Below the pieces are notes generated by a model. It was not told where the DNA came from, searched no databases, and saw only the letters and a list, made by a program, of their open reading frames with translations. 64,000 nucleotides of DNA from Cliona cf. orientalis (taxonomy: Eukaryota; Porifera; Demospongiae; Clionaida; Clionaidae), in assembly GCA_963930775.1 (NCBI GenBank), contig OZ005704.1, forward strand, positions 6,200,001 to 6,264,000. Reading direction: 5' to 3'. The stretch's first letter is position 1; each line of letters opens with the position of its first letter. Of this stretch, positions 39,163-51,500 are shown in pieces. The position numbers and the translations under genes were made by a program.

Positions 39163-42100
39163 ATGGCAGAAGATTTTGACGACTTTGGCGATTTTGCGTC
39201 CGCTTTCCCGACAACCAGTGGAGTGAACGATGCAAATACAGCCCAAACAACGAGCTCCTCGGTGACAAAACAAGCCAATTCTGCAGATAAGGTTGACTTT
39301 CTCGCCTCGTTTCCTCCCCCTATCTCGTCAACATCCGGTGACACCGTACCTCTCGACTTTACCTCGTTTGATGCATTTTCAAATCATACATCCGAGGGGA
39401 TCGTGGCTGGGGGAGAAATTTCTGATTTTGGTCGGTTTGATGTGGCCAACATGGATCTCTCTGAGCTGAAAATTCCAAGTCCCACAGATCCCAATATCCA
39501 TATGGCTGGGGGCGTGGCATTTGATATCCCTCCCATCCTTGACGATGATTTTTCCGACCCCACTTCGCCCACAGCACTGCCCAATCAAGTTCAATTCCAA
39601 GGTGACTTGTTTTCGGCCGATTTTGCTAGTCAAGAGGTGAAAGAAAATCATTCAGACATCAATTTGTCGTTCCCTACCTCCTTCTCAGGCACCCAGCAAA
39701 GTGCAGCACAGGAGGATAAGAAAGACGACAGCTTTGGAGATTTTGAGTCATCTGATTCCCTCAAACCTAGTACTAGTGGTTTAAAAACTGCCGCAGAACC
39801 GTCTAACGTGGAAGGTGGTAATTTGGGGCTATTTCCAACCAACTCCACTCCTGCTGCTACTGGTATCGATAGTAATGCACGTGAAGTGACTAATTCTGGA
39901 CAGATTCTTGGCTTAGGAGGTGATTTGAAATTGAGTGATGATTTTGGTGAATTTGGAGATTTCAGGCAGTCAACCGGTGTTGACAAAACAGAAACATCAG
40001 CAATTACCAACTTAGGAAATTCTTCGGATGCTGTTGGTTTTGTAAATTTTGAGTCAACTGCAAATGAATCAAAACAGTGCGATACCAATACAGCTGACGA
40101 CCCCTTACCCCACCCCAGTGGCAATGGTTTTCTTGCTGGCTTCAACCACTTTCAATCTTCTGAACCAATAGAAGGGGCTAACCAAGACAGCACTCAACAA
40201 TTTGGTGATTTTGGTGCCTTTTCAAGCTCCAGTGGTACTGCCACTACACAGCAGGAGGGTGGTTTTGGAGGCTTTCAGACACAGTCTGGCTCCTCAGCTA
40301 CTGCTGCACAAGACGACACCACTCAGGCTGCTGCTACTGATGTGCAGGGTGATGCTCAGTTTGGTGATTTCGGTGCCTTCTCAAGCTCTGCTGGCACAAC
40401 TGGTGCAAAAGATGATGCAGAATTTGGTAATTTTGGAGGATTTCAAGCACCGGCTGCTGATTCAACTGCCATTGCACAAAGTGATGCCCAGTTTGGTGAC
40501 TTTGGTGCATTTTCTAGCTCTAGTACAACCACTACCAAAGAAAATGATTTTGGAAATTTTGGAAGTTTTCAGACTGAGTCAAATTCAACTGCTGTGCCGT
40601 CGTCTACTGCAAGTATACAGCAAGGCGACGATTTTGGTACATTTGCTGACAGTACAAGCAAAGAGGACGATTTTGGTGATTTTTCTACCAGTGATTTTGG
40701 TAACTTTGCATCAAGTGAACCAACTCCCAATGCAACAAGCAACAATGCAATACTCAAAGTAGGTTAAAAGATACCAGGACATGTGAGAAAGTATAGCATT
40801 GACAATATAATTATTTCTCTCCTCTTCTTCCCCCTCCCCCCCCCCCCCCTTACTTCTAGGGGATTGAAAATGTAATTGGGAACTGTTTTCCTGGAGCTGG
40901 CTCCTCTCAAGATAAACAGGATCCTCTCAAAGCTACTCAGTTGACCTCTCGACTGGTATCACCAAGCCAATCTCCTGAGTCTTCTGAAAATGACCCCACT
41001 CCAAAGTGAGTCAAAATTTAATATTAATTTTGGAAGCACACACTGCTCTTTGAAAATAATCTTTGTTCTTTTTCAATCAAGGGTGTGGACAGCACTGCAA
41101 AAGAGTGTTGACTTCACTGTCCCCTTGAAGAAATGGGACAGCTCCTACATGCAGGATAACTACTATATGGCTCTCAAGATGGACCCAAAGGTAAAATAAT
41201 ATAATTATGTAATTGCCAAAAGTTTTTCCCAAAAATTGTGGCATGTGTGATTTTGATTTACACCTGTATGTTTTGTTTTCCATGCACCACACTATTACAG
41301 TTGGTCCCCAAAGCAGGCATTCTTCCCTTATTCAACAGCATGGTAAGTAGACATTGCTTTTTTTTTAAGTTTCATGCACAAGCACTTGTTCTCAAGCTGA
41401 TAAATTCATCCGTGCACACCACAGGGTCAGTTTGGTGCTCCCCTTGGTGGAGTGACGGCCTTAGATCTGTTGGAGTCCTTCGGTTTTGAAGGAGGCCTGG
41501 AAGCGGTGACCCACGAGCCTTCCTCTCCTACCTCACCTACGTCTGAATTTCCATTCCGATGTAAGTTGCCTCAGCTAGATAGATCCATTGTGTAAATAAA
41601 TGATTATTGAGCTCCACTTTTTTGTGCAGCTGGAAGCCCTGGTCCTGCTCTGCTTGATCTGAGTCTACCGACAAGCCCCAGGTCGCCAACAAACAAGGGT
41701 ATGTGGCTGGTTTGTACAATGTGTATTGTAGCATTGTCAGTATAAAGTCATCACCATAGGCCCCAGTTTCACTACTACGATTATACCCATGTTTCCATTT
41801 TTGAAATCCTCTAATGTAGGTAAAGGGTCGTCACCACGGACCTCGGTTCCCTATCATACTATATACTGCCATTGTACTCATGCTTCATGTTTGACGTTCC
41901 TCCTATATGTACAGATGCCTCTTTCACGCTGGATGCTGACCTGCTGGGTCTTGATCTCAATCCTCAATCGCAGGGCAAACCCCTCACCTCCATCCAAGAG
42001 CTCGTGCTCAACGAGCGCCTGGTCGTCAGTCGCTCCACCTGGATGGACTCTGAACTCCTCGAGCTTGGCGGCAGCAGTGGAGGAGGAGCTAGTGGTAACC

Positions 42101-42411
42101 ACACCCCCAGTGGAGATAGTGCCAATTCAGCAGCTGCAGTAGCTGGAGGGGACACATCTTCTGCCCAGCAGACCTCCTCTTCGTCGCGATCGTCAACTCC
42201 TCGAATGGGAAAGAAACAGAACAGTATCGAGCTACAGCTGCTTCAGTTGGGACTGGACGCCAGTAAGACGACCTTATCGAGTGTGGCATCACACACGGAG
42301 CTTAGCCTGACTGCTAGATCCACACTCGGTAGACTGCCCGACCTCTCCTTCATGTTGCAGGGAGATAAGATAGTACGTAGCACCTATCAGTCAGGACCTA
42401 GTGCTAGTTGA
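39163..42411 (+). CDS. AFTPH: Aftiphilin, clathrin/AP-1 accessory protein
   Basis: Exons 39163-40758, 40860-41005, 41082-41190, 41301-41342, 41425-41560, 41630-41698 and 41915-42411, phases consistent, 864 residues. The N-terminal two thirds is disordered and full of acidic FGDF/FGEF/FGNF/FGAF motifs (starting DDFGDFASAF), the type that bind the gamma-ear of AP-1 and GGA. The conserved C-terminal part has VWTALQ, a canonical clathrin box LLGLD, and the terminal LPDLSFM that aligns with LPDLTFM in vertebrate aftiphilin. Aftiphilin works with AP-1, p200 and synergin in trans-Golgi/endosome traffic. The start is the ATG at 39163 because it opens the conserved acidic region. The FGxF block at 40195-40720 is internally repetitive. 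Confidence 0.85.
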
Positions 42412-42675
42412 GTTGGGTTTCTTTTATGTTAGGACTAATAATAATATAATTATACCAGTGCACACAGCTATAATTATGTAGCTTGGTATACATGTGCAAA
42501 ATTTCTGTTTCGAATAAAGATAACTATGTATGACATTGTACAAGGTTTTTTTATACACTATTATGAAATTTTATGTGTACACATCTTTGAGTGATTAATA
42601 AATATTATTGTCACTAGTTGCTCTGGGCTATATATTATACATGTACAGTACCTGTACGATGTCATAATAATATTA
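42412..42675. other. Intergenic, tail-to-tail (AFTPH / XRCC3)
   Basis: 264 bp holding both 3' ends. AATAAA on the plus strand at 42513-42518 fits AFTPH polyadenylation about 100 nt past its stop. Confidence 0.7.
42513..42518 (+). terminator. Candidate polyadenylation signal for AFTPH
   Basis: AATAAA 102 nt after the AFTPH stop codon. Confidence 0.6.
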
Positions 42676-45509
42676 TCAATATTTTGCCTCAGTTTTAATA
42701 GTTCTGGCATGCATGTCATCTACGTCTATCCCATGTACCCCGCTGGAGTCTATGCAGTAGGTGAGTGAGTCAGGTGGGAGGTGGGGTGCCAACAGCACCC
42801 GCATTGTTCTCGGAACTAGAGCAGGGTTCTATGAAATAAAAAAAAAAAAAAACATAAAATTGATCGAGACCGCTAGCTATTATGACAATAACAGCACCCC
42901 TTTTGTAACGGGCAGCCTTAACTCTAGCAATTCAATCCCCACTAGCTTTTCCCTTTTTTCGAGTGCCTGGGTAAGAGGCTCATGTCATAGTTAGCTAGAG
43001 ATAAAGAAGTACGCCCTACTTGACATACTATCATATGTATCACTTTGCTTACTTTCTGAACAGAGTCTCCACAGTTCTCTACGCCCTCCTCTCTTGTGAG
43101 CAGTAGTCTCATTGTGACCATGTCTGCCCAGGCCAGGCCTAAAGACGGCCTCACTCCATTTATGCCATCCCCAGAGTCCACAGCTGCAGTCACCTGCGAT
43201 GGTAAAATTTAATGCTATAGAGAGGAAAAAGGAGCAAAAAAGAGAGAAGCAAATCGCACCTGGCTGGGCTCGAACCAGTAACCTTTCGGTTAACAGCCAA
43301 ACGCGCTAACCGATTGCGCCACAAGTGCTTGCCTGACATTGAGATACTCAAGAAGTAAGTCAAGTATGCAGCTGTAATTCTACATGCAATCAAAGCCAAC
43401 CCTAAATGAATCCCATCTAATATTATGCAAAAGGCGGAGTCACAAAATGCGAGTATATTAGATAAGTATGTTTGACAGTTACTAACCTGGTTGACACAGA
43501 CAACAGCGGCACCGTATTCATCGCTCAGTCTCCTGAGCTGTGCACCAAACGCCCTGAGCAGCTGTGCCCTCTGAGCCGCCTGACCAGCGGTGAACTCGAC
43601 ACGAAACAGAGCAGCCAGGGAATCGATGACGATCAACTTGACCGAATGCTGACTCAGCAAAGAGGGGAGTTTATACTCGAGCTGAACACTGAGAGATGAC
43701 TGGAGGAGTATGAAGTGATAAATTATAATATTATGGTACTATGTAAAATATAATTATTGTGCAGCTAACAATTGTAGCCGCATGCTCCACGAATATCCCA
43801 TCAGAGAGGCGTCGGGCGGAGTAACCAAGGCAACCGTGGTTCTCGGCAAACGCTTCAGCAAGTTGATGGAGACGCTTGTTTGGAAAGGCATCTTCAGTGC
43901 ACACATAAACTGCACCTAACAACAATGAAAGCATGTGTGAAATTCTCTCTCGCTTCTCTCACCCTCCCGCCTTCCCCCCTCTCTATCCCTCATCCTCTAC
44001 CTGAGTTCAGTCCTCCTCTTTCCACTGGTAGCTGCACCTGTAGACACAGTTGTAGGCAGAGCTGAGTTTTCCCTGCTGCACTCATCCCCCCTATCTCAGT
44101 GATGCCAGGTACCAACAAACCACCATGGAGAAACTTGTTGATCTTATGACATCCTGAGGAGAGCCTGCCTGTGTGTGTGCATGTGTTTGTGTGTGTGCAG
44201 AACTCTTTTCATATTTTATAGTATCCCTGGAAAATGACGATATCTATTAAAATAATATCAGTCGGTAGACTCTATAAGTAGGGATGGCATGGATACTCAT
44301 TATATAGTTATACATATAAGCAACACCCAATATCTTAAAATAGTAGAGTAGGGTAGGGTATTATCGGACGGAGGCAGTTACTGGACGCCTCGAACATAAT
44401 TGCGTTTATACGGCCAACGGTATTACGTAATCTTTCATCATTTGCCATGAGGTAGGGGCCATTTAAGTACTACCTATATCTCATTTCTTGTGGTGTGCAT
44501 CCACACAGAAGCTGCACAATACTGCTCTAAACAGTCGCAACTTTTTCGTATTTTTTTCAAGAAGCTGTTTTTTATTGGTAGCTAAGATTTATAAATATTA
44601 TTACCATGGCACAGCGGCATCAATTTTTGATGAATTATTTTTTCATTTGGTATGTGCATACTAGAATGTATGGAGAATTTTTAGAATTTTTTCCAGAATT
44701 TTTTGACCTTATTGTAAGCATAAACCAGATTTTTTTTGTAAAGAACTTTCAGAGGTAGTTTCTGGACAATGCATATATTGCATTACTTTATGTATTCATA
44801 TACTATTTCATAATTGTTGGATGAATCTTCAAATCTAAAGGCAGGATGTAAGAAGGATGTTGTTCATGATGCATTTGATGCCATTTATGTACCATATATT
44901 GATAACCGCAGCCGCGATTTTTTTATGTATTTTCTTTCACCTTCGTCCGGTAATGGTCGACACTGTCCGCTCTCTACCTCCGGAACCAGCGGTACTTTGT
45001 GCGCACGCCCTGCACGAACGAAGGTAGGTGGGGCCACGGTTAAGGGCTCGTTTAGTAGGTGGTGTTTGGGCCTATCTATGGTTGCATACTCGCGATCTAG
45101 TGCTGCTCGTTTGTCTGTGATATAACGCTGTCTTTTCTTAGCTGTCCGAAATATGCCAACCCTACTCTACGTAAGCTTACCCCAATTGGGCAGTGCTGAT
45201 TCATCCTGGTAGAGATTTAGAGCAGTGTGGTGGTGGCAGGAAGAGAGAGCAGCTGCTGAGACAACCTGGACAACCCTGTGTACGTCCCCGCTGGCCAGGC
45301 CAGTCCGTCTCACAAGGTCACCTTCAGAGTACCGCAGAACAGAGCTCAATTTGTCAAGACCAGCTGTATAAAAAAATACGCGCAAAAAACACTGCGCGTG
45401 AGTATTTTGGTAGATAAGAGAGGAGTGTTATACCTTTCTTTAGAGCGGAGAGGACTCTTGGGTGAAGCTCTAGAGAAGAAATTCTCTGGTCCCTCTCGAT
45501 CTCACTCAT
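42676..45509 (-). CDS. XRCC3: XRCC3, RAD51 paralogue
   Basis: Exons (minus): 45434-45509, 45181-45363, 44001-44153, 43770-43915, 43487-43681, 43053-43193, 42676-42828. All phases fit; 348 residues (human 346). The N-terminal helical domain has LELHPRVLSALKKAGL. Walker A is GMSAAGKT (109-116), followed by QLCLQLCLQVQLP. The family block SGAVYVCTEDAFPNKRL is followed by FVEHAA. Walker B is LIVID (202-206), then AALFRVEF and VVCVNQ. The C-terminus carries RTMRVLLAPHLPP. XRCC3 pairs with RAD51C (CX3 complex) in homologous recombination and Holliday-junction processing. The last exon is taken from the acceptor at 42829-42830 (TTTCATAG), which keeps frame. Compared with human, a few residues are missing after the EHAA block. 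Head-to-head with STIP1; a tRNA gene lies in its fifth intron. Confidence 0.93.
43255..43328 (-). tRNA. trnN(GTT): tRNA-Asn (anticodon GTT)
   Basis: Minus-strand cloverleaf. The acceptor stem pairs GCACTTG with CAGGTGC (one G-T). A box TGGCGCAATCGGTTAGCGC, anticodon loop CTGTTAA in a GGCTGTTAACC stem context, B box GGTTCGAGCC. The body matches the usual animal tRNA-Asn. One A-C mismatch is seen at the base of the T stem. Encoded in XRCC3 intron 5, same strand. Probably functional, but the mismatch leaves room for a tRNA-like relic. Confidence 0.82.
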
Positions 45510-45662
45510 GCCGCGACTTTCCCGCCAAAGTGTACACATGGCGCATGCGCCGCGCCGGAGGGAAACCTAATTAAGGGTGGGTGTGTCCTCAAGATTTCGA
45601 GAAGACTCCATACACACGTGGCTACCCTTCCAAAATCCAGCTGTCGAACCTTTTGGAGTATC
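45510..45662. promoter_or_regulatory. Divergent promoter, XRCC3 / STIP1
   Basis: 153 bp between start codons. From the XRCC3 side: a palindromic E2F-type site TTTCCCGCCAAA (45518-45529), an NRF1-type GCGCATGCGC (45541-45550), a GGGTGGGTGTG box (about 45575-45585) and an inverted heat-shock pair TTCGAGAA (45596-45603) about 60 bp before the STIP1 ATG. The mix fits a cell-cycle repair gene on one side and an HSP90 co-chaperone on the other. Function is inferred from motifs. Confidence 0.65.
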
Positions 45663-48504
45663 ATGGCTGATCCGACAAAGGTACGCTGTTCAATGAAGGC
45701 AAGAGTAATTAATACTGCGACTAGATTACATGATTGTAGCTTCTGTGTATGTGTGGAACAAAAATATTGTGGTGTTGACCTTTGACCGTCTATGAACAAA
45801 ATTATTACTGGTGGAACAGTGGGACAAGTACATTATTTTTACTAATTTCATAATATTGTTCGCGTCATGCTGTTCAAACTGCGGGCAGCAAATACGTGAG
45901 TGTTTTTCTCTATCAACATTTTATACAAACACTTTTCATATACTGTTTGTGTCATCGATTCCTCATCCATCTCTCTCTCTCTCACGCACCACATCACGTT
46001 TAATATTGGATCATGGAACACAGCAGCCCCCAGGTGAGGTTCTCAATTGTGTGTAAAGTAGATTATACTAAAGCCTTTTCACTAGTATTTTTTGTCCCCA
46101 CCTCCCTCCTTCCACCTTTCTGCTTGCTGTGTGAGAATGAAAGTTCATCTTCTACAATATACTAGCTACCAATCCCAACCTATATTATGGCAACCATCCC
46201 ATTGCCTGCTCAAGCAAACCTAATCCCAGCAAAGGGCAGAGAGTGTATGTACGTACCTTTATGCACACATCTGTGGCCGTTGAGCGACTCCAGAGTGTTA
46301 ATTAACAGATTAATAATATTATATTATTACAAATCTCACCTTACCCTCGTTACTGTGTATGCGTAGGGGACATCCCTAACCCGTTTGCTGGGTCTCATGT
46401 GAAGCAGAAGCTGAAGAATGACGCTAAGACCAAAGCGTTCATGGATGATCCCAAGTTTGTCAAGATCATCGAAGATCTGGGGAAGGACACACAGACGCTG
46501 GTGAAACACATGTCGGACCATCGGGTCATGACTGCACTCGCTGTGCTGCTCGATGTTGACATCACAGTCCCAGAATGTAAGTTCAGTATGTGGGAGTAGT
46601 GGATGTTGTTAGGTAAAGGGTCGTCATATAAAGTTGTTATCTCGTACACAGTATCGTGATCTATGTACCTATAATTGTAGCCAATGGTGCCATGGCACTT
46701 GCTAGCTGCATAGGAAACGAGATGATGTCACTGCAATAACCTCCGCTATTTCCAAATTCTTGTATCATATTTTTGCGTGAATACCACCCCCCAACATAAT
46801 AATATTATCTTTTTGAGTATCTTCACCCAGTTATAATATCACCTTTTTTTTAGCATCAGCTGATCCTTTTGTTCACAAGCCTGGTGAGGGCCTTAGCTCT
46901 GCTGAGCTGACTGGAGAGCACTCGGACGATGAACAGGGCTCTAGCAAGAAGCAGAAGAAAAAAGCAGCTGAGCCAACAACTTCAACCAAAACTGGCTCAC
47001 CTCAACAAGTGAAGGTGAACGAAACAAAAGAGACCAATACTTTACGAAGAAGTGTATATGCATATGCGTGTATATTGGAATTGCGGTATAAAATGTTAAC
47101 GTTGGTTTACTATACGACACCGCAAACTTTACCTTCATATTGGTGCTCACTCATTCCATCTTAATAACTATTAATTAACGGTTTCACCCCTAGAAACCAC
47201 TGTTCCACCAGCTGGGTCAAAGGTCAAGATAGATAATGAAAACTTGAATCTTAATGGGAATAGGTTGAACTACTGAAACCCTTCCATTGTGTGTGGTTCG
47301 CCAACTGTGCATTGGCCTCGAGCGTACCGCGTGAAAAACGTTGAAAAATAATATGGGAAGGGCTGCCTGGTACCAGGCCTTATGGTAATTTTGGTATGTA
47401 CATGTAGTCATGTCATACTGTGTATGCATTGCGCAACTTACGTATGTACATGTGAAAACATTGCATGAGTTAAGAATGTGTGTGTACATTTCCGTGTTTC
47501 CCCGATGTACTTTCTTGTTGAGTAATGATGAAAATTTCCATATTAAATCTTGAGTCACTCTGTACAAACTAAATCATCTTATTTTTTTATATACACGTAC
47601 ACATGTCCTATATAATATTATATTATTCTGTACGTATGCACCAGCTGTTACCGTGCAATGTTCTGCCCAAGCAAAATCTATGACATAATAATATGCATAA
47701 TGGATAATGGGAGGGTGTGGTTTGGGGGCGGAGCCTGTGGTCACCTCAAATCTGCTACTCTCTCTCTATTCCCATATCAATTTAGAATCATGACCCTCAC
47801 ATGTGCATGTATGACTGTATGCATGCTGGGAGAACAGTAAGTTAGAAAGAGTTGTTTTTTTATTCTGCAGGCTCTTGAGGAGAAAGAGAAGGGTAACGCA
47901 GCTTACAAGAAGAGGGAATTCACCACTGCACTGGAACACTATGATAAGGCCATTGAGCTCGATCCCACCAATGTCACCTTCCTCACTAACAAAGCAGGTG
48001 AACGGGTACTTTCTTGTTCTTGTTTCTAACTTACTTGAAGTTAAGGGTGGTCCCTTAAGCAATGAAGGTTAAGTTACAGGGATTCCGTATTGTAGCCAAT
48101 ATACACGTAACTGTTTGCTACTGTGTCCTTCACTTTGTCTACTAGTATAATAGTCTCTGGAGTGAGTAGCTATGTACGTAGTTTCACTATTGTGAAAATC
48201 AACATTGGTAAGCACCAAATTATATGATCAGCAATATAATTATTTGAAAGTGGCTGCAAGATTTTGTATGCTTCAGGAAACCCTTAAGTTTGGTGGTTTT
48301 AATGTAATTAGTTGTTAAATACTCCTCACTGTACAATTTTTACAAGTCATGTGATCGTATCTCCTCTGTATCCAGCTGTGTACTTTGAGCAGGGTGAGTG
48401 GGACAGCTGCATAGAGACGTGTGAACTTGCAGTGGAGAAAGGAAGAGAGCTCAGAGCAGACTTTAAGATTATTGCTAAGTACGTATGCCCCCTCATCTAC
48501 CCTG

Positions 48505-48556
<52 letters not shown>

Positions 48557-51500
48557 ACTCACTCACTCATTGATTCTTTATATAGGGCGTATGCTCGTAT
48601 TGGCAATGTCTATGTGAAGCAAGAGAAGTTAGACGCAGCCATCAAGGCATATGATCATTCCTTAGCAGAGCATCGAAATCAAGATGTTGTTAAAAAGAGA
48701 GAAGAAGTACGCAGAATTCTAAGAATTTATGCTTTATATCATAGCTTGTGTTCTCTTTCCACACTCACACACACACACACGTACACAACCCTTTCCCTCC
48801 AAAACAGGCCCAAAAGAAGCTTAAGGAGAAGGAGAGACTAGCCTACATTGATCCAGAGAAGAGCTTGGAAGTGAAGGCTAAGGGAAACGAACTATTCAAA
48901 AAAGGTCTGTCTGTCTGCGTGTGAGCGAGTGTGTGTATTTGTTGAAATTTATATATATATACATTGCGGTATCTGATATTGCCATATTTGGTTAGAGTTC
49001 TTGCAAGGGTCTTGTCCTTAATTGTGCAAGTTCTCTTCTGTCTACCAGGGTATAATAAAATTAATTATTACATGTACTAACATGGTTAAGAACCCACTCA
49101 CTCGTTAATGGCCCACTTTGAACCAGAGGTCTCTCTGCCCCCTCAACTATGGTGTGGAGGGTATTTGTACCTGCCACAACTCTAAACCCCCAACCTGTGC
49201 TTGCATCATCACTTCATTTTTATTGACCACGTTAATAAATTAATGCCCCAAATTTAATTATGTGTACTTTTATAGAGGAACTCTCCCCGTTGATTACAAT
49301 TTAGGACAGGATACCAGTTAATAGTTTCACTGTGGGTGTAGTCAGGCTCTCAATACTGAGTGATGCTCTCAAATTCAATCATATGTAGTAATAGACTAAA
49401 AGCTTACAAATAATGGGATGGCTGATCGAAATGTCTGCAAGTTTATCGAACAGTTAAGGGGAGAATCTTTGTTGTTTCTTTGCAGATACGTAATAAGCAA
49501 CTGAGAACACTGTCACTAACTAACGAGAGGATTAGTTAAGTCTTTATGCTCCCAGTTAGACATGCAGAATTTAGTGCAATGTCTATGCATCACTGTGGCA
49601 TGTCACGTATGGCTAGCACCCATATTATTAATTCTAACATATTTGGACAACCAGAAATTGAGGTTTATACATTTTGTCATAGGCATGATAATGTTTCCTG
49701 TTTCAAGACAGTGTAATGTCTAAAGACTCGATTTTTACCACAAAATTGTATAATAATAATGTGTATACATTATGGTAGTCACGTACAAAATATCCCGGAA
49801 TATAACAGTTGTATGCACGAATCTTAACGTGGCTATTCTTTGTGGGGGCTAATATTTGATATTTCTGTGGATTATTCCCAAAAATGTAAACTTTTGTACT
49901 TGCTACATTTATTACTGACCAGTCCATGCACATGCAGCTACAATGTGCGTGTGCATGGGTGACCCCTTCACCACTTGTGTCTATTTTTGCTATTCGGCTA
50001 CTAGGCGCCTAGTCAAAGGCTTCATATTTAAATAGATGGCTCAATTCCGAGATTTTTCTGTCGCAGTCTTCCTCATTCTCATGTACCGTACACAGCGTAC
50101 GCATAGCAGGAGACCTTCGAGAAAATATTTGTGAATACAAGATTTCACGAGAGAAGACACTCACTAACTGCACTGCTGATACTGCAGCGTGTGTGTGTGT
50201 AAGACCGTCCCACCCAGAATTCCATGGGTGGCAGTAATGCAGCAACCACGAAATTTGCAAGCATTTTCTTGCTCTGAAGTAATAATTATGCGTGTAGTTT
50301 GCAGCATTTTTTTTCAATGGGAGACGCAATGGATTTCAGCTCACATTCACTTGGAATGCATTAAGTTATGTCAGTGTTCTCCCCAGCATACCTAAGCCAT
50401 GTCGGGCCCAACAAGCCTTCAGTACAGAGTTTCCTTTGGTGTGGGAATAGGAATTATCCATGTGCTTTAATGTGGCCACGGGCTCCACCCAAACTATGCC
50501 CTCCCATCATGCCTTGAATTTAGCTTGGGGAGAACACTGTATTATGATTTGTACTTTGGCAAACTCTATGGTAAAGCACACCAAGCAGTTGTGGTGTAGC
50601 TGTTGCTGGTGGTCTGTTCTTGAATGAGTAAGTTTCTCTTGTTTTGTTTTGCACCAAAATTTTAAAGTGAGATCATACCACTGTATATGGTGCTAGTGGT
50701 ATAGAATACGTGACATTGGATGTCAATGGACTGAAGCAAAAGTTACCGCAGCTATTGTATCCATTGTAGGTATGTATAGTCTAGTGGACGAATTAAACCA
50801 GTCATCAATTAAAAACCTATCAAATTATGATATTTCTCTGGTTCCAATTAATGTCTTGCTGTATTGTTAAAGCACAGAGCCAGTGGAACCGCCTAGTGGG
50901 AGCAGAAATACCAGACATACAATTGCATGCCCCGATCGACCGATGTAGCATTCTTTATTTCCGTTAATTAATATGCCAGGCCAAGGCCCCCTAAAATATT
51001 TCGAATGTGACTGATTGTGACCATGATACTGATATATTATCTCGTTAATTAAGTGGTGGAATTCTCGTACACATTATGTGTGATCACTAGTATGGGCGTG
51101 CTCACATGTTCACACACTTGATTCATCGATTTTACTGTCTTTTTCCCATAATTGGAGTGTGCGTGAATCAAGAACTGGAACCTGTCTGTTCAATCTTGAG
51201 CCGTTTTGACATTAGTGTGAGAGCTAATATTGCAATTCTGTAGCACTGTGCTCATTAAATAATGATAATTTATGGGAAATTTTCAAAGATCCAGGCTTTA
51301 TTAGTCTGAGATGGCGTCAATTACCATTGACCTACAGAACTCTTGACTGCAGTTATTGTATTATGCTGGACACGGTAATGTATTATGTAGGACATGGTAA
51401 TAAGAACACAGGAAGAGTTGGGTGTAGTATTACAATACATTGGAATACCAGTGTACTGTGTAATGAGGTGCTTATAATAATATAATTATTATTATTAGTG

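Noticed and set aside
42816-42818. Alternative acceptor CTAG for the last XRCC3 exon
   Set aside because: It breaks the reading frame (phase 1 against phase 0), while TTTCATAG at 42829-42830 keeps frame and protein similarity.
45510-45539. Upstream in-frame ATG for XRCC3 at 45539
   Set aside because: It would place the E2F-type palindrome in coding sequence and lengthen the protein beyond the family; 45509 preferred.
49080-49210. tRNA-like words (GAACCAGAGGTC) in STIP1 intron 8
   Set aside because: No A box at the right distance and no stem pairing.
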